DNA of 64,000 nt from positions 25,441,765-25,505,764 of the forward strand of contig CP092874.1 of NCBI GenBank assembly GCA_030710605.1, in the 5' to 3' direction. This document shows, piece by piece, positions 23,410-31,900 of this stretch. The position numbers and the translations under genes are program-made. The notes below the pieces were generated by a model, which saw only the letters and a program-made list of their open reading frames with translations, searched no databases and had not been told where the DNA came from. Positions within the stretch are counted from its first letter, which is position 1. Each line of letters begins with the position of its first letter. The DNA comes from Cordylochernes scorpioides. Lineage: Eukaryota; Arthropoda; Arachnida; Pseudoscorpiones; Chernetidae.

Positions 23410-23673
23410 ATGGGGAATACTCAAGATATGGGTTCCTTATGGCTAAGTCTAGATAGAGTGAAAGTTGAGAAGGGGTCATGCGACCATTTCTTCTGCGAGT
23501 TCAAGCGACGTATTCCTTTGCCAGAGAATTTGAATCTCAACTCCTTGAATATCATCTTCTCAAACAAAGGGATCTTCACGGTGGAAATTCCACTGAAGTA
23601 CGCTTCCTCTGGGCGAGAGACTGAACACGCTACTGCATCGGAGGACTTCAACAAGAACACCATGTTCAAATAA
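23410..23673 (+). CDS. Small heat shock protein (HSP20) C-terminal part, partial
   Basis: The 87-codon frame carries the last strands of an alpha-crystallin domain: residues about 31-64 read CEFKRRIPLPENLNLNSL and then SNKGIFTVEIPLKYA, matching the family pattern F-x-R-R-x-x-L-P-E ... G-x-x-T-V-E-x-P. A short polar tail with no IXI motif ends at a stop at 23671-23673. Small HSPs are ATP-independent chaperones that hold unfolding proteins. The first half of the domain is not in frame upstream; TGGCTAAGTCTAG at about 23440-23452 could be a splice acceptor, so the first residues from Met 23410 may not be coding. It is either a terminal exon of a real gene or a fragment moved here. The neighbours are all repeats. 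This is the only host-like coding sequence in the window. Confidence 0.6.
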   Translation: MGNTQDMGSLWLSLDRVKVEKGSCDHFFCEFKRRIPLPENLNLNSLNIIFSNKGIFTVEIPLKYASSGRETEHATASEDFNKNTMFK

Positions 23674-24114
23674 ATTACATTTAGTCCTTAGTAGAGAAGG
23701 GGTCATGAGAATGAAAAAAACTTTGAAGTAAAAATGAAAAGTAGATTATAAATTTGAATATAAACTTTGCGCGGGTATTACAGAGACAAATCTTGTTATA
23801 GCGGTCTCCTGTAAAGGAGTAAAGACATTTAAGGATATCTCAGGCCACAAAGGGCCTCATTTTACATATGTAAATGGATATGTAAATAGGACGAACTTGT
23901 AGACATATGGATTGACTTTAAATAGAAGATGGTTCTGGGTCCTCTCTCTTTTGATGTGAAGAGCGAGGTATAAATTAACAACAAAGAATTCTCTTAGTGA
24001 CAGGATATATGAACGTCATAATCGGATATATATAAAACTTTTATTTTGTTTTTTGTGTCCCTTGTTTATACAGACCACAAAAGATCGAGTTATCGGCCCG
24101 TCAAAGATCTATTG

Positions 24115-24316
24115 CATGCAACAACTGTCCTGGTGTGGAACTAACACCTTCCCACATATTCTCATGCCCAGCAATGGCCACAGCCTTGCAGAAAATTGAC
24201 ATGGACCCAGAGCAGCAGCTTTACACACCCAAGATAGTGGACATTGCTGCTGCTGTGATAGAGATGTATGGAGACATCTGAGACTCTTCTTTGGACACGA
24301 CAACAACAACAACAAC
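24115..24316 (+). mobile_element. 5'-truncated non-LTR retrotransposon, (AAC)n tail
   Basis: Same family as 7888-8204. The frame 24117-24281 gives CNNCPGVELTPSHIFSC (zinc-knuckle-like C-x2-C ... H-x4-C), then LQKIDMDPEQQLYTPKIVD and ends EMYGDI. The 3' UTR is about 20 bp plus AAC repeats. A 12-bp duplication AAAGATCTATTG lies at 24103-24114 and 24317-24328. Confidence 0.85.
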
Positions 24317-24414
24317 AAAGATCTATTGATCGAAAGTTTGCCAATCTACTAAACTAAAGAGAAACGTATCGATTCTGTGAAATATGTTGGAACCTTTTAA
24401 CTTTCGTGTTTATT

Positions 24415-24745
24415 AAGAAAAAAAGACATCTCCTGATTCTGAAACTAAAAGTTACTGATGGCTTGGACCATCCGTCGGAATAAATGAACTAATTGTTGAT
24501 TTTGATTTTTTCCAGAATTGGTCAAATACCCTTTATTAATTAATCAAGGAAAACTAACCACACGTACGCGTTTCGAGATGTTGGCTCTCATCAGCGTGGT
24601 GCAAGATGTACCTCAACGACCAAAAAAGCTGGTCTTGGATAGATGGTGCAAGCCATCAGCAACTTTTAGTTGCACGATCAGGAGATGTATTTTTATGAAT
24701 TTATCCACCTGAACTCAGTACAATTTTATTTTTGTACTGTTTTTT
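24415..24745. mobile_element. Inverted-pair family P element carrying a hammerhead ribozyme
   Basis: The outer parts mirror each other (GACATCTCCTGATTCTG ... AAAAGTTACTGATGGCTTG against CAAGCCATCAGCAACTTTT ... GATCAGGAGATGT). The hammerhead at 24557-24600 is at the junction. Other family P copies stop near CTAACCACG, the helix I 3' strand just beyond the expected cleavage site, which fits copies made from ribozyme-processed RNA (inference). Confidence 0.65.
24557..24600 (-). ncRNA. Hammerhead ribozyme, family C (canonical core)
   Basis: Read on the minus strand: helix I ACCACG, core CTGATGA (24588-24594), helix II GAG/CTC around a 7-base loop, GAAAC (24570-24574), two-base GC loop, GTA, then helix I partner CGTGTGGT (two extra bases compared with a perfect match). 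All invariant core bases (C-U-G-A-N-G-A and G-A-A-A) are present and the predicted cleavage site is GUA, an allowed NUH triplet. The two-base-pair helix III is typical of hammerheads reported from Penelope-like elements. The copy at 9114-9157 preserves helix I pairing with a decayed core. Activity is predicted only. Confidence 0.7.
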
Positions 24746-25186
24746 TTTTTTTTACATAGTTTCGTGTATATGTTTCTAGATTGGAGCGATTAATGCTGTT
24801 TAACTAGGGTTGGTTTGGTCAACTCTGTGGTGATGAGAAGGAGGGAAATGGAATGAAACAAAACATTCCTCACATTCGGTATAGATCCGTATAATTCACC
24901 AAAAGGCTTACAATAAAAGGAAGGAAGACAAACGCTCAAAACAGGTATAATAAATTCAACATTCCACTAATTTTCCTTTCCTTATACTCCAAGAACTATG
25001 CAAGACTCGGCTAGAAAGGGATCATAGAAATCTTGAAAAAGCTTTTTTTACAGTAAGTACATTCAAAGCGAGCAGGGGAAAAATACCTGTTGAATTTCTA
25101 CTCGAAAAAAAAAATATACGAACCCTTTAATATCTCTAAACCTTTTATATCTCTAATAAAGTGTTCTTTCTTGTATGTAAGATTTT

Positions 25187-25370
25187 AAAAAAATTGCACT
25201 CGTGGAAGAGAGAAGAACAGGGGCACAATAAAAAGTCACCCTGTTTGCCATACCTTAATTGTAAATACTCTATCTTCCCCTTTTCTCTTATGTTTAATTT
25301 TGTCTATAACTATACGACGAATCCGTACAGGGCAAGATGCCCTAATAAAGTTTTTTTGTTGTTGTTGTTG
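25187..25370 (+). mobile_element. Retroposon 3' end with (GTT)n tail, third type
   Basis: Ends GGGCAAGATGCCCTAATAAAG followed by T and GTT repeats; a 16-bp duplication TTGTATGTAAGATTTT lies at 25171-25186 and 25371-25386. The GGGCA/TGCCC hairpin just before AATAAAG parallels GGGTCAGTGACCC in the 15501 and 19864 copies. Confidence 0.75.
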
Positions 25371-25719
25371 TTGTATGTAAGATTTTTTACTTTCGAAAGG
25401 AATTTTAAAAAATGGAAATTTAAATTTAAAAAAAAAGACCGTTTTTTAGAAAGAGAGAGTTTTATAATATAGAAGCAAAAGGCTTCTCTCTATTGGGAGA
25501 GGTATCATTAAGTTCGATAAATAGAGGTAGTAAAACCTCTTGTCTGGGGGAGTACAAGAATTAAGTTCACTTTTCCCGATAAATCGTATTTTTGACTTTT
25601 TTTTTTTTTTTTTTGAGAACGAGGTTAAGCCCAAGACTGCATATTATATTTGATATAAATATTCTTTTAACTTTCTCTCAAGATGAAAGCAAAACAGACA
25701 CAGCTGAAGTTTAGGTGAT

Positions 25720-26280
25720 TTACATATCAATTGATTTAAAATCTACTGGATATTAATCAAACAAATGCTCCAGGTTTCTGGAGATGGGTTTCTTTAGCTT
25801 TATTAAACGTATTCTCAAGGTTCCAGGCATCTCTGCCCTTCTACAGGAGTACGGGGCATTGCAGGGCTGGGTCTTCGGGCATGGCCTAGACGATGACACC
25901 ATCCTGACGTCTACCAAGACACACATCTATAGGTACTTCCTCGGTGTGGAACTGAGGAGTGTACAAGAAGATCTTGTCTGGAGGAGGACTCTCTCAAGGT
26001 GGGGAAGCCTTCCTTGCTGAAGACATTTGTATATATATATTCCCCTACACTTTATATGCCCTTTTACTATTTTATTTTTCCACCTTTGTAAAATTTGATT
26101 AAAAGAATCAATAAAACTGTTTAAATTGTCTATTGTCTACAGGAGTACATATGTACATATTTACTCCTGTAGAAGAGCAGAGATGCTCGAAAGTTAGAGA
26201 TTACGTTTAATAAAACTAAAGAAACACATTTCCAGAAACCTGTAGCATTTGTTCGAGTAATTTACATATGGGAATAAATT
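25720..26280. mobile_element. Family B inverted pair interrupted by a LINE
   Basis: Removing the LINE at 25853-26135 and one target copy restores a mirror image: CATCTCTGCCCTTCTACAGG ... ACTCCTGTAGAAGAGCAGAG with arms running out to ACAAATGCTCCAGGTTTCTG and CAGAAACCTGTAGCATTTGT. The right arm contains the hairpin CTGTAGA ... GAAAG (26165-26195). Confidence 0.65.
25853..26135 (+). mobile_element. 5'-truncated non-LTR retrotransposon, AATTGTC end
   Basis: It codes for a retrotransposon C-terminus (GHGLDDDTILTSTKTHIYRY, LVWRRTLSRWGSLPC, stop near 26020), then a 3' UTR with AATCAATAAAACTG and ending AATTGTC repeats. The perfect 13-bp duplication TCTACAGGAGTAC (25840-25852, 26136-26148) lies inside the family B hairpin, so the LINE is younger than that element. 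A related coding fragment is at 54735-54848 on the minus strand. Confidence 0.75.
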
Positions 26281-26429
26281 GTCAAATATATATTGTCAAG
26301 GTAGTGAGAGGCCCAGTAGTTAGTCAATCAAGATAATAAACCAATGTTTATATCGATAAATACCATTTGTTGCCCAGATATAGCCAAAATATGTATGTAT
26401 AACAACAATAACCAGCATTTTTCTGTGAA

Positions 26430-26690
26430 AAATAGACACTTCGGCTAGTTAGAGTTTTTTATTTTTCTCAACGTTTCGACAAAAATATTTTGTCTTCGGC
26501 ATGAGAAGTAAATAAAAATAAAGCATTCGACAAGGCGTTAAAAATTGTTCTGAAGTTGCAAGGGCATTTTTATTTACTTCTCCTGACGAAGACAAAAGAT
26601 TTTTATTGAAACGCTGAGAAAAATATAAAAAAACTCTAACTGGCCGAAGTGTCTATTTTTCACAGAAATATGAATGCCGGCCAAGCAACC
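26430..26690. mobile_element. Inverted pair, hammerhead family A
   Basis: The two arms mirror each other (ACACTTCGGCTAGTTAGAG ... CTCAACGTTTCGACAAAAAT against the reverse). The plus arm holds TTCTC (26578-26582), CTGACGA (26583-26589), a stem, GAAAC (26608-26612), GCT and GAGAA (26616-26620), giving a perfect 5-bp helix I. The minus arm keeps helix I, helix II and GAAACGTT but has ATGCCGA in place of the core. Confidence 0.65.
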
Positions 26691-26900
26691 TCTATCTTCA
26701 GAATAACCAGCATGATAGATGATTTTGTACGTTCCAGCAATCCGAGTTATACATCAAGTCATAAGGTACAATTAAACAGTAATGAGGCTCATTTTCAATT
26801 CACATTTATACAGAATAATTTCTTTAAATTCATCATATAATTTATTAATACTATTCACAGAGACAATATTAAGAGTAAACTAATCAGTAATCATGAAAAT

Positions 26901-27183
26901 GGAGTGATCCCAAGGAGGAGCTCTGAACATCAGACAGCATCAAACAACACTAACAAGATTTAGAACAGGCCATCTCAAGCCATTGAAGATAGAAAATAAT
27001 AACAAAATTTATCCCACTTGCCCAAAATGTAGTTTGGTACCTGAAGCTCCAGAACACATTTTGGCTTGCATTAGATGTACTAAACAGGACCTTTGGGAGA
27101 AGCCGCTACTCATCATAAAACAGCTCGAGGAGCATGAACTCATGGAATTCGTGTAATACAAGGGGATAAGAAACAACAACAAG
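26901..27183 (+). mobile_element. 5'-truncated non-LTR retrotransposon with long TSD
   Basis: The frame 26908-27156 reads as the end of a retrotransposon RNase H region: LNIRQHQTTLTRFRTGHLK, then CPKCSLVPEAPEHILAC (zinc-knuckle-like) and a stop after MEFV. The element ends in ACAACAACAAG. About 37 bp on each side are duplicates with a few mismatches (26864-26900 and 27184-27221), much longer than the usual 10-18 bp here. Confidence 0.75.
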
Positions 27184-27221
27184 AACATATTAAGAATAAA
27201 CTAATCATTAATCATGAAAAT

Positions 27222-28800
27222 ACAAATAATGATACTAATATACGTAAAAGTTTTAAAAAACACAGAGACTTTTTTTCACACAGCTAACTATTCATTCATA
27301 CCCAGGGCTTGACAATCAGAGCATGACAATTTAATTGCCACGAGAGAGCGCGCGAGTGTCATCAGGTGGAGTTTTTTTGTGTGTCGCGGCGACACAAAGC
27401 CACGGCACGTGACCTCCTCACCTTGCTAACAATGTGGCGACAACTTGACCACCAATTGCTACTGACCGTTAGACCTTTTTTTTTAACTTTTTTTTCCACT
27501 GAAGTTCATATTCGGACGAGTATTATGCATTGTTAGACACCATTATATAGAGAAGGAATGGGAAAAAAAAAGTCGCAGCTTCCGAGTTGTAAACGCAAGT
27601 TTATCTTCCTATTTTTGATGTCGTCGTTTTATATTCTTTTTACCAACAATTTTTGACGATTAACAAATGCCAATTAAAACAACAGGTAATAGAAGTATGT
27701 ATGGAATTAGCTTTAACATTCTAGCATTAGAAAATACTATATTTTAATAGTGGTTTTAAATGGTGCGCATTTTTTTTTAATCCCTGGTACATGTGGTACA
27801 GACCATGATAATCATGGTGAGTAGAAGTCTGAGATTTCTTACTTGTAAGTGTACCACATGTCTACACATGTGGAAAGTGCAGTTTGACTTTTGCACTTAC
27901 AAGTGTGACAGAGCCCTGTTTGATTACTTGCTCTTACTTGTGGGTCTGGACTTTAGAAAGAATCGGGGGTCAATAAGACAATTTTTGTGTGTGCCCATGC
28001 AGGTGAGGTTCTCACTCCTAGCTGTGATTTAACTCCAGCTGTTTCCTTTTTACGGATATTTCAAATAGTTCTAATTTTTGAAAAAGTTAAGGTATGTAGA
28101 CATCAAACACACCAATTTTTGCATTTAGTAATTTTGATATACTCGAAAAAGTTAAATTTCTTATAGATACCTATAATGCAAAATCTACATTGGAATGTGG
28201 GCTTGCCTTGATTTATCGTAAAGACAACTGTAACGGAAAGGAAAACAATTCTACACAAAGGAAAAATCAGCCAATTCTTTTAAAAATCAATATCTTCTCC
28301 CAAAAAAATAATTGTCCATCTATACATGTTGGCCATAGCTACTCTATCGGCTATACATCTCTTTGGCAGATTCTGATCATTCGTGAAAACCCCTGCGATC
28401 TTATACAGTAGAAACTCAAGCTGTACTGTCGAAGGCCATAGTCCAAAATCATAGTCTCTACTAGGTGGGCGTTCTGAATTCGACAAAGCTGGTGTTGTGG
28501 CTTTGTCACCGACCTGAATGAGACAGTGCATAGACATACACATACACAGTATCATAGGTGACGCCTAACTTTTGCGCCTATTTTGACGGTTGAGATGAAT
28601 AGTCTTTTCGTTTTTTTTAGAATTCCACGCTAAATTTGGAGCGTCGTTCCTGAATTCGTTATAAAACTACAGAAAAGGGGCGACTCGACCTATCAGCGTT
28701 GAAATGTAGAGTGGACGATTGAAGCAAATTGTTATATAACAAAATGGAATATCGAAACAGAATTTTGTGACTACAGTAGTTTCAATTCTATCAACATGTA
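27222..28800. other. Mostly unassigned; two repeat fragments
   Basis: 27783-27960 has the 17-bp palindrome ACCATGATAATCATGGT next to a palindromic CATGTGGTACAG and paired ACTTGTAAGTG / CACTTACAAGT. 28487-28517 (AAAGCTGGTGTTGTGGC, TTTGTCACCGACC) matches, in reverse, the MITE at 44885-45041. Confidence 0.5.
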
Positions 28801-28983
28801 CGAATACGTGGTGTCTCTGGAGACCCACTGGCGATTCTCCACCAAACTCTGCAGCGCTGGCGCCATATTCATTGTACATAGTGTTGTATATAATCCATAT
28901 TATCTTTTTTTAAATAGTGCAGACTGTGCACTTTGCATGTATTGACAAGATGTCAATAAAATTATTTTAATTGTCAAATTTTT
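28801..28983 (+). mobile_element. 5'-truncated retrotransposon, AATTGTC end
   Basis: The 3' end ATGTCAATAAAATTATTTTA followed by ATTGTCAAA resembles that of 25853-26135. A 12-bp duplication TATCAACATGTA is at 28789-28800 and 28984-28995. The short coding scrap is not assignable. Confidence 0.65.
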
Positions 28984-29143
28984 TATCAACATGTAGTGTC
29001 CATTATCTCAGGAAACGTAAGCGTGTGTAGGTTAATAGAATTTTAAAGCTGTATGTATTTTATAGAACACATCGTTCTTCTTTCTATATTATTTTAAAAT
29101 TATAAACAATATTTCCTACTGCGGTAATAAAAAACATATTGGG

Positions 29144-29240
29144 AAGGTCTGGCTCAATCAGTGGTAAACTCTCCCAGCGGTTTCGCAAGTTTAATCTACC
29201 AGACCGTTCTACTATTGTATTAGACTGACTGCACTTTAGA
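29144..29240 (+). repeat. Dispersed repeat fragment
   Basis: GTCTGGCTCAATCAGTGGTA, AGCGGTTTCGCAAG and TACTATTGTATTAGACTG match 47967-48050 and, less well, 16148-16230. Confidence 0.55.
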
Positions 29241-29599
29241 GGAATTCTTGGGAGGATCGTACATTATATTTTAAGGAAAATATGTACATAAGTTTTGGGA
29301 TATAGTATTTCTATTTTATATTTTTCTCAAATCTTCTCATACATATAAGAAATTATTTTAGATGCGTATATGATTCTTTTTAAAATTAAACAATATTAAA
29401 CTTCATACATATCTAAGGTGACGTTATATGTTAAATAACTATAATGTGTGTTGTAGATATCTTCATATTTGAAACATCTGTGATGTTCAGAAGAGCAATG
29501 TTGTTGATGTTTTAAAAATCTCTGCAGTTTGACTACAAAAGAAAGCTTGAAAATTCGCGGTTTTGATACTAAACAAACTCATTACAAAAGTGAAAAAAA

Positions 29600-29841
29600 T
29601 AGTACAAATGTGATATTGTACTGGGATAAGGTGTATACATTATGAAAAAAAGGCATTTCCTTATCGTGTAACTGAAAGTTGCTGATGTTTAGCTTTTCTT
29701 GATTAATCAAGAATGGGTAATTGGCCAATTCTGGAATAATTAGAAATCAACGAGAATAGTTGATATTTATTCCGAAAGATGACGCAAGCCATCAGCAACT
29801 TTCAGTTGCACGATAAGAAGATGCCTTTTTCATAATCATTA
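29600..29841. mobile_element. Inverted-pair family P element
   Basis: Mirror halves (GGCATTTCCTTATCGTG ... GAAAGTTGCTGATG against CATCAGCAACTTTCAGTTGC ... GATGCC) plus the shared end CACAAATGTGATATTGTAC-type sequence. No ribozyme core is left at the junction. Confidence 0.6.
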
Positions 29842-30045
29842 TAAACACAAGGTAATAAGACCAAATCCAAATAAATAAATAGTGTGTGACGTTTCGGTAA
29901 CAGCGTTGTTACCATCTTTAGACAAAAATACTGAATGGTAAGATGGTAACAACGCTGTTACCGAAACGTCACATACTATTTATTTATTTGGATTTGGTCT
30001 TATTACCTTGTGTTTGTAATCTATAATCCAAATTGTGCCTTATCA
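29842..30045. mobile_element. Inverted pair, hammerhead-like family F
   Basis: Arms 29843-29918 and 29940-30014 mirror each other: AAACACAAGGTAATAAGACC ... GTGACGTTTCGGTAACAGC. Each half has the hairpin GGTAAC/GTTACC followed by GAAACGTC; the left arm read on the minus strand has CTAAAGAT in place of CUGANGA. After the right arm comes the 3' end ATAATCCAAATTGTGCC. A 10-bp duplication ATAATCATTA (29832-29841, 30046-30055) bounds the insertion. Confidence 0.65.
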
Positions 30046-30055
30046 ATAATCATTA

Positions 30056-30549
30056 CAAAAGGTTTTAACCTCTTAATAAAATTATATATATTGTAATATT
30101 CTTATATTCAACAAAATCTAGTAAACAAATAGAACTCGAGTTATAGCTATCATTGTTAAAACTGGGGAGATTCATTGAGCCAGGGTTTTACAGTAGTAGC
30201 CTCTAGACAATTGCAATGACGATTAAAAAAAAAATCCTATACATTAAATTTCGTTCTTCAAATTAAAGATACTGTTAGGTTGTTTTTTTATTATTATTAT
30301 TGTATTTTATTAATTAATTATAATTCATATTCATAGAATTTTATTGTTACTTATCATCATTCTTTTTGTTGTTTTTTTTTTCTTCATCTGTTTTTTTTTT
30401 TTTTGTGTTAATATAGTCTCTTTTTTCTTTTATGTTATAAATACAACTAAATCGCATCAAATCTTAGTGTAATTCTTTGTTGTTGTTTGAAATAAATCGA
30501 ATTGAATCGAAGTGAGTCAGCTCGTTCTTTCTAGAAGAAAGTTCAAAGA
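30056..30549. other. No recognised gene
   Basis: AT-rich, with T-runs. Confidence 0.4.
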
Positions 30550-30720
30550 AAACGTGCTAACAGATACTTCGGCCAGTAAATATTTTTTATTGTCTCGACG
30601 TTTCGACAAAAATCTTTTGTCCTCGTCAAGATTTTTGTCGAAACAATAAAATAGATTTACTGGTCGAAGTATATTTAATTAAAGAACTATGAATGCCGGC
30701 AAGGCAACCTCTATCTTTAT
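30550..30720. mobile_element. Inverted pair, hammerhead family A
   Basis: ATACTTCGGCCAGTAAAT ... GTCTCGACGTTTCGACAAA is mirrored by TTTTGTCGAAAC ... TTTACTGGTCGAAGTAT. The junction lies inside the ribozyme-like hairpin. The minus half reads TTGACGA, one base off the canonical core. The 3' flank AATGCCGGCAAGGCAACCTC is shared with 26670-26695. Confidence 0.6.
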
Positions 30721-30951
30721 TATTAAAGTTCGTATAAATGTGGGTTTATATAAAGGAGGTTCTACTAAGTTTTTTACTGTATTTCCATATAAAAAATATG
30801 TTATGGAAAAGTTTTAACTAAAGAAATATATCTTTTAAAATAGGCGTTTTGTAATTTCGATTAAATAGAAGGAAAAAATACGCTAGTGTTATAGCTTTCG
30901 TATATCTTTCCCTTTCTCAACTCTATATAAAGATACAAACATTAATAACAA

Positions 30952-31140
30952 TTGGTTGAGAAAGAGTCGGCAGCAAAGGCGTCTGCTTCCATGTTAGGAA
31001 CGGCCTCAAACTACAGGCAAAGTCAGACTTTCACCAAAGTGTGCCTGGATCATGGTGCCATGATCAACGAAAGCTGCACCCTTACACCCCATTCCATGAG
31101 ATCAGATGAGATCAGAGAACGATCAAGAGCCGAAAACCAC
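30952..31140 (+). other. Open frame, possible retrotransposon scrap
   Basis: Better base composition than its surroundings and a Ser/Thr-rich product. TCCATGTTAGGAACGGC echoes TCCATGTTAGGAGCGGC at 35648, so a retroelement origin is likely. No domain recognised. Confidence 0.3.
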
Positions 31141-31359
31141 CAATTAAATGAAAAAACTAATATATATATATATATTTTAAATTTACGATTATTTAAAATA
31201 ATACACAAATATAATAGAGATATAAACATTATATTATTCGGTAAAAAGAAGAAAAAAATCAGAAGAGTGATACTCAAAAAAAAAAAAAAAAAAAAGAGAG
31301 CGATAACAATAATTTTTTTATTTTTTATTTGAAGAATTAAACAAAAAAAAATTATGAAA

Positions 31360-31580
31360 ATTTAATAAATTATATCTTGAGAATGAGTATCAATCGAAAG
31401 CTTTGCAAATTTAAAAAATATATATGAAAACTTAATAATTATATCTTGAGAATGAGCATCAATCGAAAGCTTTGCAAATAAAAAAAAATTAAAGGAATTA
31501 AACAACAAAAAAATTATGAAAATTTAATTAATTATATCTTGAGAATGAGTATCAATCGAAAGCTTTCCAAATAATAATAA
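31360..31580. repeat. Three tandem copies, unit about 65-95 bp
   Basis: ATTATATCTTGAGAATGAG and CAATCGAAAGCTTTGCAAAT recur three times. The GAAAGCTTTGCAAAT part resembles the junction of the foldback at 18676-18800. Confidence 0.65.
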
Positions 31581-31619
31581 AAATATATATAAAAAATGGA
31601 AATTTTCGGTGACTTACTG

Positions 31620-31900
31620 GATAGGTATGGACGGATGAGTAGATAGGAGACGACGGGACACCGGTCACATGGTATCCATCAAGGTAGGTATCCCGACGCA
31701 AGAGGAGCCAACAGTTTCCCACGCCGGCCAGCGCCGTTCTCTTCCCCCGGCCTCATATCCGGGTGGGCTGCGCGCGCACCCCGTGGTGCTATATGGCCCG
31801 TTCGCATGCCCCGTTTAGCATGCTGACCACGCCGCTTTGTTCTTCTAGCCGGAGTCTGTCTAATAAGGATTCTTCTTGGTGTTAGATGCCTTTCTTGAAA
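31620..31900. other. GC- and CpG-rich block
   Basis: Strong contrast with the AT-rich surroundings (GGCCAGCGCCG, GGGCTGCGCGCGCACC). CATCAAGGTAGGTATCC at 31675-31691 looks like a splice donor on the plus strand. It could be an exon or promoter of a host gene, or a GC-rich repeat. No protein family was recognised in any frame. Confidence 0.35.
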
